NCBI GenBank assembly: GCA_937920515.1
Contig: CALEUG010000018.1
Location: 1 to 48,754, forward strand
Direction: 5' to 3'
From: an uncultured bacterium
GTDB taxonomy: Bacteria; Acidobacteriota; Aminicenantia; Aminicenantales; Saccharicenantaceae
DNA length: 48,754 nt
The position numbers and the translations under genes were made by a program. The notes beneath the pieces are model-generated. The model did no database searches. It was not told the DNA's origin and saw only the letters and a list, made by a program, of their open reading frames with translations. The first letter of the stretch is position 1. Every line of letters starts with the position of its first letter. This document shows, one piece after another, positions 18,450-27,056 of the stretch.

Positions 18450-18495
18450 CCTTGCCCCTCCTCTCCTCGTCGTTTCTCGAACTCAACAAATATTT

Positions 18496-20145
18496 TCAGT
18501 TGGTCTTGATAACCAGTTTCTGCCCGGGAACCAGGACATCGCTGCTGAGGTTATTGTCCTTTTTTATCTTTTCCACGCTCAGGCCAAAACTCCGGGACAG
18601 CTGGTAGAGCGTATCGCCGGCTTTGACCACGTAGGTCAGGCCGTCGCTTCCGGGAGAAGCCTGTGCGGGACCCTGGGCGGGGCTGATCGGGGCCGGATTG
18701 CCGTCATCCTCGGCCGGGGTCAGCCCCTGGGCCTGGCCGGGAATTTTCAATCTCTGCCCTGGATATATCAGGCGAGTATTTTTCAGGTTGTTAAGGCGAA
18801 CGATGGCCTGGATGGTCGTCCGGTAGCGCCTGGCGATCAAACCCAGGGTTTCCCCCGGCCTGACTGTATGCCAGCCGAAGACTGCTTCCGGAGGAATCCA
18901 GCTGGGCAGTTCGGCCAGACAGGCCAGGGTCTGTTCGGCATAGCCGGTCGGCACACGCAGTTCATACTCGTAATTCGGGGTTGAATCGTGCCGCAACTCG
19001 GGGTTGAGCTGGACCAGAAGGTCCTGGTTAAGTCCCAGCCTGGAAGCCAGCTGGGACAGCCTGGTCGGTTTTTGAATGATTACAGTTTCATAGGCCAGTG
19101 CTGGCTCGGGCTGGGGCAGGCTGAAGCCATACTTTTCAGGGTTTTCTATGATCAGCAGAGTGGCGATAAACCTGGGCACGTACCGGGCCGTTTCGTAGGG
19201 CAGGTTGGCGAACAGGTCCCAGAAGTTGTCGAGGTAATCGATTTTCTGGGCCCGGATGACATTCTGGACCCGAATTTCCCCGCAGTTGTAGGCGGCGATG
19301 GCCGTGCTCCAGTCGCCGAAGAAATCGTGGAGCTCCTGCAGATATTTTATCGCGGCCCGGGTTGACTTGACCGGGTCCATCCTTTCGTCTATGAACTTGT
19401 CCCTTTTCAGGCCATAGCGGTAACCGGTGGAAGCAATGAATTGCCACAGGCCAAGAGCCCGGGCCCTGGACAGGGCTCTTGGCTTGTAGCCGCTTTCGAT
19501 CAGCGGCAGCCAGGACAGTTCTTCGGGCAGGCCGGCTTTCTTCAGCTCTTCTATAATCATCGGGCGGTACAGGCCGGCCTTCCGGTAAGCCTCTTCAAAA
19601 AATTTCCTTTCCACTGTCTGAAAGCTCTTGATTTCCCGCTGCACCCAGCTGTTTTCAACCAGGGGAATGGTCTTGTGGTTGCTGAGGGGAGAGGGCAGCC
19701 GGAAAGCATAAACCTGCTGTATTTTCTGAACCAGCATAATTCTCAGGTCATTCTTTTCCTGGTAGAGGTCTGAATCGGGCGGAGCTTCAATTCTCAGCAG
19801 GACGGAATAGGCCTGGTCCAGAAGTTCCAGAGCTCTATCCAGTTCACCCTTTTCCAGGGCAGCCTGAGCTTCCTGGATAAGGGCATATACTTCTTCAGCC
19901 TGGGCCGGGCTGTCCTGCAATTCCGGTTCGGTTCTGGCCGGTTCAGCCACCGGCTGGCCGTTTTCTCCCCAGGTTACTGCCGGCTGGGGTTGGGCCGTTT
20001 CCGGTGTCGGGCTGGTCTCTTCGACCCGGATGCGCTCCGGGATCGTGGACACAGTTGTCTTTTTGGGTGTGGTGGAGCAGGAAAAATTTAAGACCAGCAG
20101 GGCGGCCAGCATTACGACCGTCATAAAACCTGAACGACGATTCAT
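18496..20145 (-). CDS. MltD-like membrane-bound lytic transglycosylase with LysM domains
   Basis: The 549-residue product likely cleaves glycan strands of peptidoglycan. The N-terminus is hydrophobic and ends LVLNFSC, a lipobox. A Pro/Thr/Glu-rich linker and a helical region follow. The SLT domain has the catalytic glutamate in LPLIESGYKP, then ALGLWQFIASTGYRYGL and STAIAAYNCGE. Two LysM repeats lie at the C-terminus: WHTVRPGETLGLIARRY to YPGQRLKIPG, and YVVKAGDTLYQLSRSF to PGQKLVIK. The architecture matches MltD. It probably heads a short transcript with the serine hydrolase gene. Confidence 0.92.
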   Translation of the reverse strand: MNRRSGFMTVVMLAALLVLNFSCSTTPKKTTVSTIPERIRVEETSPTPETAQPQPAVTWGENGQPVAEPARTEPELQDSPAQAEEVYALIQEAQAALEKGELDRALELLDQAYSVLLRIEAPPDSDLYQEKNDLRIMLVQKIQQVYAFRLPSPLSNHKTIPLVENSWVQREIKSFQTVERKFFEEAYRKAGLYRPMIIEELKKAGLPEELSWLPLIESGYKPRALSRARALGLWQFIASTGYRYGLKRDKFIDERMDPVKSTRAAIKYLQELHDFFGDWSTAIAAYNCGEIRVQNVIRAQKIDYLDNFWDLFANLPYETARYVPRFIATLLIIENPEKYGFSLPQPEPALAYETVIIQKPTRLSQLASRLGLNQDLLVQLNPELRHDSTPNYEYELRVPTGYAEQTLACLAELPSWIPPEAVFGWHTVRPGETLGLIARRYRTTIQAIVRLNNLKNTRLIYPGQRLKIPGQAQGLTPAEDDGNPAPISPAQGPAQASPGSDGLTYVVKAGDTLYQLSRSFGLSVEKIKKDNNLSSDVLVPGQKLVIKTN

Positions 20146-20224
20146 ATCATAACTCCATTTCTATCTTTATAACATCATAGCTTTATTTAATCAACCGCCA
20201 GAACCGGGCCTGAAGGCTCAGGCC

Positions 20225-21193
20225 TCAGTGGTTAAGGTGCCATTTCCAGGCGGTCTGGATGATGAATTCCAGGTCGGAGTGTTCCCGCCTCCAGCCCAGC
20301 CAGGTTTCAGCTCTCTCGCTGGAAGCCAGCAGCACCGGGACATCTCCCGGTCTCCGCGGACCGAATTTAAGGCTGGCCTGTCTGCCCGTCACTTTTTCGG
20401 CTGTCCGTATCACTTCCAGCACCGAGTAGCCGCGGGAAGACCCCAGGTTAACCACCTGGCTATTTTGCTCTGACTTCAGTTTTTCCAGGGCCAGGACATG
20501 GGCTGCGGCCAGGTCAGTGACGTGGATATAATCCCTGATGGCCGTGCCATCGGAGGTCGGGAAGTCTCGGCCAAAGACCTGGAAACCGGGGTTTCGACCC
20601 TGAAGATAAAGAAGGAAGTTAGGAATCAGATGGGTTTCGGGGTCATGCCATTCGCCCAGCTCCCCCTCGGGGTCGGCCCCGGCGGCGTTGAAGTATCGCA
20701 AGGAAATGTACTTCAGCCCGTAGGCCCGGTCGTAATCGGGTAGAATCCTTTCCACCATGAACTTGCTGGCTCCGTAGGGGTTTATGGGCTGGAGTGGATG
20801 GTCCTCCCTTATAGGAATTTCTGAGGGCTGCCCGTAAACGGCGGCGCTGGAAGAAAATATGAGGTGTTTAACTCCTGCTTCCAGCATGGCCTGAAGCAGG
20901 TTCAGGCTGGAAATCAGATTGTGCAGGTAATATTTCTGGGGATCAGCATACGATTCCCCGACCTGCATCAGGGCGGCAAAGTGCATGACCGCTTCCACCC
21001 GGTAGCGGCGGAAGACCTTTCTCACTTCTTCCAGCGACCTGAGGTCGGCCTGGACCAGGTATCCGCCCCGGACCAGCTCCCGGTGGCCGGTGCTGAGGTT
21101 ATCGAAAACTACCACCTCGTATTTTCTTTTGAGCAGCTCCTTGACGGTATGAGAACCTATGTAACCCGCTCCTCCGGTCACCAGGATAGCCAC
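20225..21193 (-). CDS. galE: UDP-glucose 4-epimerase
   Basis: GalE interconverts UDP-glucose and UDP-galactose (and sometimes the N-acetyl forms), supplying sugars for surface glycans. The 322-residue protein begins AILVTGGAGYIGSHTVKEL (NAD-binding Rossmann motif), has SSSAAVYG with the catalytic serine region, and YGASK with Tyr and Lys of the short-chain dehydrogenase active site. DYIHVTDLA and YFNAAGADPEG are typical of GalE. The start is GTG, eight bases after AGGAG, and overlaps the stop of the upstream nucleotidyltransferase by one base (TAGTG). Confidence 0.93.
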   Translation of the reverse strand: MAILVTGGAGYIGSHTVKELLKRKYEVVVFDNLSTGHRELVRGGYLVQADLRSLEEVRKVFRRYRVEAVMHFAALMQVGESYADPQKYYLHNLISSLNLLQAMLEAGVKHLIFSSSAAVYGQPSEIPIREDHPLQPINPYGASKFMVERILPDYDRAYGLKYISLRYFNAAGADPEGELGEWHDPETHLIPNFLLYLQGRNPGFQVFGRDFPTSDGTAIRDYIHVTDLAAAHVLALEKLKSEQNSQVVNLGSSRGYSVLEVIRTAEKVTGRQASLKFGPRRPGDVPVLLASSERAETWLGWRREHSDLEFIIQTAWKWHLNH

Positions 21194-22644
21194 TATTTTT
21201 TCTCCTGTAATAATTTTCTGGCCAGCTTCAGGCCCTGGGCCCGGGTTTCAAAATGGTTATCAAGCTGCAGGCGGTAGATTTTTTTCAAAAGCTGGCCCAG
21301 GCCCGGTCCCGGAGGCACTCCCAGCTTGATCAGGTCACGGCCCATGATCAGCGGCTTGATGGTTTCGCGGTTGACTCTGAGTTCTTCGAATTTTTTGAGC
21401 AGCCACCGGGCCTGGCGGTCAAGGACGGTGATTATTCTCGTCCGGCGCCCGGCCCGGTCAGCGGCATCCAGGTAAATCAGAAGCTCGATTTCGCCCTTGA
21501 TATCAGCGGCCAGGCGGTTGAAAGCCTTCCTGGTAACCAGTTTTCTGTTCAACCACAGCTCTGAAACGCGGTGGTGGTGCCGGATCAGCATGGGCACCAC
21601 CTGCCGCAGGTTATAGCCATTCCAGGAAAATATTTTCTGCCGGTGGAAGACCTTCCTGACGATCTTTTCACTCAGCAGGTCATGGCCATTGTTTGTTATA
21701 ACCAGGCGGTTCTTTTTGTATTCCCAGGAGGCGGTGGCCGGCTTACCGGTATCGTGGAACAGAGTGGCCAGCAGCAGAGCCAGTTTCCGGGTAACCTCCA
21801 GCCCGGTGATTTCGGCTATGGCCCGGGCCTGGTCGACCGAAAGCAGGGTGTGGGCCCAGACCGTGTGATGCCCGAATTCGTCCTTTTCCGGATGGAAGAT
21901 CGAATCCTGTATCGACAGGGTCAGACGGTCGAGCTCCGGGAAGAGCTGCCGCAGGACACCCAGGCGGTGCATTTCTCGCAGACCGCGGGATGGTCGCCGG
22001 GAAAGCAACAGAATCTTGAAAAGCTCTTCGTTGACCCTTTCCACGCTCAGGCCCTTCAGGTCAATTTCCCGGGCTATCGGGTAGATCTCCGGATCTATGA
22101 AAAATTCCAGGACCGAGGCGAACCGGGCCGCCCGCAGGACCCGCAGCGGGTCATCGGGAAAAGCTCCGGGATTGGTCAGCCTGATTATTCTTTTTCTGAT
22201 GTCTTCGGCTCCCTGGAAGGGGTCGATTAACGTCCCATCCGAAAGCCGCAGGGCCAGGCTGTTGCAGCGAAAATCCCTTCTTTCCAGGTCTTTCTCCAGG
22301 GGCAGGTAAGGGTCGGCCTTGATTATGAAATCTTTATGGCCTCGCTGCTGGCTTTCGGAGGCCTGGCTGGGCTCATCCCGGCGGGGAAGGGAAATATCGT
22401 AGGTATGACCGTCAACCGTGAACTTGATAACGCCGAAACTCTTGCCGACCAGGTCGACCTTGCCTCTGGGCTCTAATTTCCGGATTATCTCTTCCAGGGG
22501 ATGTCCCTGGACCAGCAGGTCTACTTCTTCGGTGGGGACTCCCCGCAGCCTGTCCCGGACAAAGCCGCCGACGGCGTAAACGTCGGGACCGAATAATTGA
22601 ACAAACAGCTGCCGGTGGCGAAAATCAGCCCTTATTTTCTTCAT
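21193..22644 (-). CDS. CCA tRNA nucleotidyltransferase / poly(A) polymerase family with HD domain
   Basis: Class II nucleotidyltransferase that probably adds or repairs the 3' CCA end of tRNA. The head has YAVGGFVRDRLRG and EEVDLLVQG (the metal-binding acidic pair, E-V-D rather than the common D-x-D), then RRDFRCNSLALRL and DDPLRVLRAARFA. The HD domain in the second half has HTVWAHTLLSVDQA and LLATLFHDTGKPAT. I use the ATG at 22644 (483 aa); a TTG one codon earlier is unlikely. Bacteria may split CCA and A addition between two enzymes, so activity is not certain. The stop overlaps galE. Confidence 0.88.
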   Translation of the reverse strand: MKKIRADFRHRQLFVQLFGPDVYAVGGFVRDRLRGVPTEEVDLLVQGHPLEEIIRKLEPRGKVDLVGKSFGVIKFTVDGHTYDISLPRRDEPSQASESQQRGHKDFIIKADPYLPLEKDLERRDFRCNSLALRLSDGTLIDPFQGAEDIRKRIIRLTNPGAFPDDPLRVLRAARFASVLEFFIDPEIYPIAREIDLKGLSVERVNEELFKILLLSRRPSRGLREMHRLGVLRQLFPELDRLTLSIQDSIFHPEKDEFGHHTVWAHTLLSVDQARAIAEITGLEVTRKLALLLATLFHDTGKPATASWEYKKNRLVITNNGHDLLSEKIVRKVFHRQKIFSWNGYNLRQVVPMLIRHHHRVSELWLNRKLVTRKAFNRLAADIKGEIELLIYLDAADRAGRRTRIITVLDRQARWLLKKFEELRVNRETIKPLIMGRDLIKLGVPPGPGLGQLLKKIYRLQLDNHFETRAQGLKLARKLLQEKK

Positions 22645-22658
22645 CAATGGTATTTTAC

Positions 22659-23449
22659 TTATTTTTTCATCTGTTTGAAGACCCGCAGGCCGATATACTC
22701 AGCCGGTGGGGGGTGCACAGGCTTCTGCCGCTTTAGCCCGGTGAACGGCACTCAGTCCGAGCACTTTGCCTTTTCCGCCGGCCGCTACGGTCCATTCAGC
22801 CACGCTGCCGCCCAGGTTTTTTCCCTGAAATTATATATGAATAAACGCCGGGGAATCAGTTGTTCCTGGTCTTCATAGACTATGGAATCATCCTTCTTAT
22901 CCTTTTCCTTCAGTTCCCGGAGGGTCTTCGGTTCCCTGGCCAGAATCAGAAAATGGTTATTGTCCACCCAGTCGTAGCCTATCAGGCCGAGTCCCAGCCT
23001 GGTAACTTTCCCGGGTTGGCCGCCCCTCAGGTCGAGCAACCACAGCTGCTGCCCCCTGGCTCTCGTCTTCCTCAGTTGCTCCGGATGAAGGCCCGGTCCG
23101 GTTGCTGAGGAAGGCAATCCGCTGACCGTCGGGCGCCCATTCAGGGCAGGATTCGAAAGAGCTGCCCCCCGGTCAGCTGTATGGCTGGCTGTTCTAGGTG
23201 AGGATAGTTCAGGAAAAGGTGGGAAAGCCTTCCGTCTTTATCTCTGTCGGGAACATTCTTGACCCAGACCACTCTGGTTCCCTCGGGCGAGATTTTAAAA
23301 TCTGAGGCTCGTTCCTGATTGACGACATCATCCACCTTCCAGGGCTGAGTGGCCTTCTTTACCTCCCGGGCCGGCAGCGGTCCGATCATAATCAGGGCCA
23401 GGACCAGGCCTGATATAATTGCTTTCTGGAACGGGTTTTTTCCGGCCAT
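22659..23449 (-). pseudogene. Decayed, truncated S9 (prolyl oligopeptidase family) peptidase
   Basis: The start looks normal: a signal peptide (MAGKNPFQKAIISGLVLAL), then VNQERASDFKISPEGTRVVWV, an S9-type beta-propeller opening. The frame then breaks. After LTGG it continues in another frame as SSFESCPEWAPDGQRIAFLSN, then again as QLWLLDLRGGQPGKVT to NFREK, then as SVAEWTVAAGGKGKV, and finally as PPPAEYIGLRVFKQMKK to a TAA. Each break sits at a homopolymer (see findings). With four single-base corrections it would read through as about 263 codons. Even so it ends within the propeller; the catalytic alpha/beta-hydrolase domain of the roughly 700-residue family is missing. The nucleotidyltransferase gene starts right after it. 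Confidence 0.8.
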
Positions 23450-23605
23450 TACTCCTCCTGCTATCCTTTAGTTTTTCCATTTGGTTTATATCCGGAGCCG
23501 CCAAATATCAAGAGTAGTCTCGGGCAGCTTGTAATCGAGTCGCTTTTAAGGTATTTTTATCTACCGACCCGAAGAAGAAACTTTATAAGTCGGGACAGGA
23601 AATAG

Positions 23606-24457
23606 ATGAAGTCACTGTTAGCGGTTTTTTTAATTCTGGTGGCGGCCCTGGCCGGGGCGGTGGCCGGTGAACTTTCCATCTCCTTGCCGGGGAAAAGCAT
23701 AGAACTCACCCTGGACCGGGTTCGAATCGGAGAGCTGTCGGGCTCGGGTTTAACCCTGTCCTTCCATGTCAGGATGGGGAATAATTCTTCCAGAAACTAT
23801 TCTCTGGTTTCCTATCAATACCAGGTTCTGATAAACGAGAAGGAATACTTCCGCCAGCCGGTTTCTCTGGACCAGCCGATAGAACTACCGGCCGGCAGTC
23901 AGGCCCTGGTTAACTTTCCGGTCAAAATCAATTATCAATATCTTGAGCCTTATCTTGCCGGAACCAGACAGCAGGCAACCTGCCGGATGGCCGGGGAATT
24001 GATTTTTCAGGATGAAAGGAAAAGGACCGAAAAAGTAGCCCTGAATGTCCGGGCTGATTTCCCGATTTTCAAGCTGCCCGAGGTCAGGTTTCTGCCGCTG
24101 CTGGTTCGCGACCTGACCCTGGGGGGCGCCGATTTTGATTTCCGCTTTGCCCTCAGCAATCCCAACGCTTACGACCTTCTGATTCAGACAATCAAGCTGG
24201 AACTATGGCTGGAAAACAGGGTTATTTACAGCGGTGAGCTGGCCGGGGATAAGACCATAGGGGCCGGGCAGAGTAAAACCTACAGCCTGCCTTTGATGCT
24301 GGATTTTTTTGAGCAGGGTAGGGAACTGCGGGATGGTCTGGAGAAGGGCCGCCCGTCTTTCACCCTGAAAATGAGAATTGAAGCTGATTCGGCCTGGGGC
24401 AGGCTGACCTTTCCGCTGGAAGCGACCTCGGCGATCAGCAAAGAATTCAATCGCTGA
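23606..24457 (+). CDS. LEA type 2 (WHy domain) family protein, exported
   Basis: 283-residue protein with an N-terminal signal peptide (about 20 residues, ending near AVAGEL). The rest looks like two related beta-sandwich units. The second has the WHy/LEA14 pattern FDFRFALSNPNAYDLLIQTIKLELWLENRVIYSGEL with the conserved NPNAY turn. The first has LSFHVRMGNNSSRNYSL. Such proteins are thought to be stress-related or envelope-associated; the precise role is unknown. It is followed after ten bases by a glycosyltransferase gene, so they are probably co-transcribed. Confidence 0.7.
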   Translation: MKSLLAVFLILVAALAGAVAGELSISLPGKSIELTLDRVRIGELSGSGLTLSFHVRMGNNSSRNYSLVSYQYQVLINEKEYFRQPVSLDQPIELPAGSQALVNFPVKINYQYLEPYLAGTRQQATCRMAGELIFQDERKRTEKVALNVRADFPIFKLPEVRFLPLLVRDLTLGGADFDFRFALSNPNAYDLLIQTIKLELWLENRVIYSGELAGDKTIGAGQSKTYSLPLMLDFFEQGRELRDGLEKGRPSFTLKMRIEADSAWGRLTFPLEATSAISKEFNR

Positions 24458-24467
24458 TTGACTCAAG

Positions 24468-25313
24468 ATGGTTTCGGCGATTATTGTCACCCACAACCGG
24501 GCAGCTTTCCTGGCCGAAGCCATTGACTCCGTTCTGGCCCAGACCTATTTTCAAAAAAATCCAGGCGACTGGGAATTGATCGTGGTGGATGACGGCTCAA
24601 CCGACCGGACGCCCGACCTGGTGAGCGCTTACCGGCAGAAATTTCCGCAGGTCAGGTATGCCCGCCTTGACCACGGCGGAGTAAGCCGGGCCCGCAACCG
24701 GGGGCTGGGACTGGCTGCCGGCGAGTTCATCGCCTTTCTGGATTCCGACGACCTCTGGCTCAAAGAAAAAGTTAAGGTTCAGCTTAATTACCTGAAGGTT
24801 TTTCCGGAAGCCCGTTTCTGTCTGACCGAGGAAATCTGGGTCAGGAACGGCCTACGGGTCAACCAGAAAAAAAAACACCAGAAATTTTCAGGCCGGGTGC
24901 TGGACAGGGTCCTTCCACTCTGCCTTTTGAGTTTATCTTCGGCCATGTTCCGGCGCCGGCTCTTTGAGGAAATAGGGGAGTTCGACGAAAGCCTGCCGGT
25001 CTGCGAGGATTACGACCTCGGTCTTAGAATTGCCCTCGGCCACCCCTATCATTTCCTGCCCTGCCCGCTCATCATCAAGCGAGGCGGACATTCCGACCAG
25101 CTTTCAAAAAAATACTGGGGAATGGACAGATGGCGTGTTCAGGCGCTGGAAAAGGCTCTGGGGCTGGCCGAAAGGCCAGAAGATCGGGCCCTGATCAGGG
25201 CTGAAATAATAAAAAAATGCCAGGTCCTGGTCAGTGGATTTTTGAAAAGGGGAAACCGGGAAGAAGCTGATTATTACCGGCAGAAAATTCAGATATATTC
25301 AGACCGGGCCTGA
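24468..25313 (+). CDS. Glycosyltransferase family 2
   Basis: 281-residue GT-A fold enzyme that transfers a sugar from a nucleotide donor. It starts MVSAIIVTHNRAAFLAEAIDSVLAQ and has the donor-binding VVDDGSTDRTPDLV, GVSRARNRGLGLAAGEFIAFLDSDDLW with the DSD metal-binding motif, and a later VCEDYDLGLRIAL where the ED may supply the catalytic base. There is no membrane anchor. The acceptor cannot be told; glycan synthesis for the envelope is likely. It ends about 100 bases before a bidirectional terminator. Confidence 0.9.
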   Translation: MVSAIIVTHNRAAFLAEAIDSVLAQTYFQKNPGDWELIVVDDGSTDRTPDLVSAYRQKFPQVRYARLDHGGVSRARNRGLGLAAGEFIAFLDSDDLWLKEKVKVQLNYLKVFPEARFCLTEEIWVRNGLRVNQKKKHQKFSGRVLDRVLPLCLLSLSSAMFRRRLFEEIGEFDESLPVCEDYDLGLRIALGHPYHFLPCPLIIKRGGHSDQLSKKYWGMDRWRVQALEKALGLAERPEDRALIRAEIIKKCQVLVSGFLKRGNREEADYYRQKIQIYSDRA

Positions 25314-25411
25314 AGCCGGTGGTCGGTGCCGGGCGGAGAATGTTAGAAAAAGACTTGTTTACAATTGCCCGGTGGTAATTTTCAGTCTCTTCCTGCTCTA
25401 AGCCGTCCGCC

Positions 25412-25453
25412 AAAAAAAGAGCCGGGCTCCCGGCTGAGAACCCGGCCTTTTAT
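25412..25453. terminator. Bidirectional terminator between glycosyltransferase and beta-barrel genes
   Basis: GCCGGGCTCCC (25421-25431) pairs with GAGAACCCGGC (25436-25446) over 11 pairs including two G-U when read on the minus strand, with a four-base loop. On the plus strand CTTTTAT follows; on the minus strand TCTTTTTTT follows. It therefore serves as a strong terminator for the minus-strand beta-barrel gene and a weaker one for the plus-strand glycosyltransferase. Confidence 0.85.
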
Positions 25454-25472
25454 CTGGAAGAGCTGAGATGGG

Positions 25473-26228
25473 TCAGAACCAGAAATTAAGCCCAAGGACC
25501 AGGGAATAACCGTTGAAATCAAAATCTTCAAAACCTTCAAAGGAGTCCCGGAACCTGGCCTTCAGGAAATTATAGCGGAAGCCGAGGTCAAGGGTGGTCC
25601 GGCTGCCGATGGGGACCATGACTCCGGCAAAAGCGTTATAGCCTACGGATATCCGGTTTTGTTCTTCCAGGAGGGCATAGTAAACCGGGTATACGGTTAT
25701 GTCTCCGTAGGGGTCGCTGTAAATCCAGGGGTCGGAAAAATCTACTATTTCGCCCTGCAACCTGACCGTCCAGATATAAAGGCCGACACCTCCGCCGAAG
25801 TAGGGAACGAACCTTACCCGGCGACCCAGCGGCGTTACTTTAAAAGATAGAGAGATAGGAGTCTGGGAAACCTCAAAGGTGTGAATGATAGGCTGTCCAA
25901 AAAAATCGGGGAAGGCAAAGTACAGGTCATCGATTTTATACTGAGTATAATCCCGGTACCAGCCACCCTTCTGGCGATTGTAAAAATCGATAGCCAGCTC
26001 CAGGCTGAAGTTGCGGTTCAGGAAGTACTCGTAGGACAGGCCCAGCATGCCTGCCTGGTAGGCTGATTTCTTGAAGCTCATGTTTTCGAATTCTATGGTC
26101 CAGAGGCTGTCCGGCCCGCCGCTCATTCTGGGCACAAAGTAGCCGTAGCGAATGGTAAAGATATTGGCCGAAGCCGTCAGGGGCAGCAGTAACAGTATCA
26201 GGACTGTAATTATGACGGTTTTTTTCAT
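25473..26228 (-). CDS. Outer-membrane beta-barrel protein
   Basis: 251-residue protein with a signal peptide (KKTVIITVLILLLLPL, cut near SANI) and alternating hydrophobic-aromatic strands such as GLSYEYFLNRNFSLELAIDFY, FVPYFGGGVGLYIW and TTLDLGFRYNFLKARF. It ends YSLVLGLNFWF with a C-terminal phenylalanine, the usual mark of a BAM-inserted barrel. The size suggests an 8-stranded OmpW/OmpA-like barrel. Function is unknown. GAGGAGGT precedes the ATG, and a strong terminator follows 20 bases after the stop. Its promoter region faces away from tsaC. Confidence 0.75.
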   Translation of the reverse strand: MKKTVIITVLILLLLPLTASANIFTIRYGYFVPRMSGGPDSLWTIEFENMSFKKSAYQAGMLGLSYEYFLNRNFSLELAIDFYNRQKGGWYRDYTQYKIDDLYFAFPDFFGQPIIHTFEVSQTPISLSFKVTPLGRRVRFVPYFGGGVGLYIWTVRLQGEIVDFSDPWIYSDPYGDITVYPVYYALLEEQNRISVGYNAFAGVMVPIGSRTTLDLGFRYNFLKARFRDSFEGFEDFDFNGYSLVLGLNFWF

Positions 26229-26251
26229 CTGGTTAACCTCCTCATCTCTCT

Positions 26252-26260
26252 ATTATAGCA
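26252..26260 (-). promoter_or_regulatory. Extended -10 promoter of the beta-barrel gene
   Basis: On the minus strand TGCTATAAT (26260 to 26252) gives a perfect -10 hexamer with the TGn extension, 24 bases upstream of the ATG at 26228. No good -35 lies 17 bases further up, but an extended -10 can work without one. Confidence 0.6.
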
Positions 26261-26397
26261 AATTATGTGCCAGGCAGGATATCTTAAAAACAGGCGGGCT
26301 AAGGCCGGAAGTGTTTTATTTTTAAGACAGATGTCCCTTTTTCTTGAATCTCCATCTTTTTTCGGCTATTCTCGGGCTGGAAGGAGGTGGAAAAAAG

Positions 26398-27042
26398 TTG
26401 TCGTCAGATGTTTTTTCGCTCTGCGGACAGCAACCTGAACCCGAGTGGCTGGATATTCTGGCCGGGCGGCTGAGAGCCGGGGAAATTATTGTCTATCCGA
26501 CCGAAACCTATTATGGTCTGGGAGGCCTGGCTTCCATTGAATCTGTGGTCGGTCGGATTTTCAGCCTCAAGGGAAGGGAGGTGGGCCGGACGTTGCCCTT
26601 TATCGCCTCGGACCTGGAAATGGTCCTCAGGTTTTCAGAAGGGCCACCTGACTTTTTCTTCAGGCTGGCTGAACGCTTCTGGCCGGGACCCCTGACCATG
26701 GTCCTTAAAGCCAGGGAAAATACCCTGCCGACTAACCTTTATGGTCCGGGCCGAACCATTGCCGTCCGGGTGCCGCCGCTCGCCTGGCTTCAGAATTTGG
26801 TCAGAAAGTGCGGCACGCTGCTCGTTTCCACCAGTGCCAACCTCAGCGGGCAACCCCCGCTGGACAGTTTTTCTGAGGCCTATGAAATTTTCCGCGACCG
26901 GGTTGATATCTTTATAGACGGCGGCCGCACCCCGGGAGAAAAGCCCTCCACCATCATCGACCTGACCGGAACCGAACCCGTTTGCCTGAGAGAAGGCAAG
27001 ATAGCGGCCGAGGAGGTCTGGAGCTTCCTTTACGAAAGGTGA
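26398..27042 (+). CDS. tsaC: Sua5/YciO/YrdC (TsaC) threonylcarbamoyl-AMP synthase family
   Basis: Likely makes threonylcarbamoyl-AMP for the t6A37 modification of ANN-decoding tRNAs. Core motifs are GEIIVYPTETYYGLG, RIFSLKGREVGRTLPFIA (KxR binding region), RFWPGPLTMVLKA, RTIAVRVP and LLVSTSANLSGQPP. I start at the TTG at 26398 (214 aa), nine bases after AGGAGGT; an upstream open frame has no Shine-Dalgarno. There is no Sua5 C-terminal domain. The rare TTG start implies modest expression. It converges with metG. Confidence 0.88.
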   Translation: MSSDVFSLCGQQPEPEWLDILAGRLRAGEIIVYPTETYYGLGGLASIESVVGRIFSLKGREVGRTLPFIASDLEMVLRFSEGPPDFFFRLAERFWPGPLTMVLKARENTLPTNLYGPGRTIAVRVPPLAWLQNLVRKCGTLLVSTSANLSGQPPLDSFSEAYEIFRDRVDIFIDGGRTPGEKPSTIIDLTGTEPVCLREGKIAAEEVWSFLYER

Positions 27043-27056
27043 GACCGTTTTGATTC

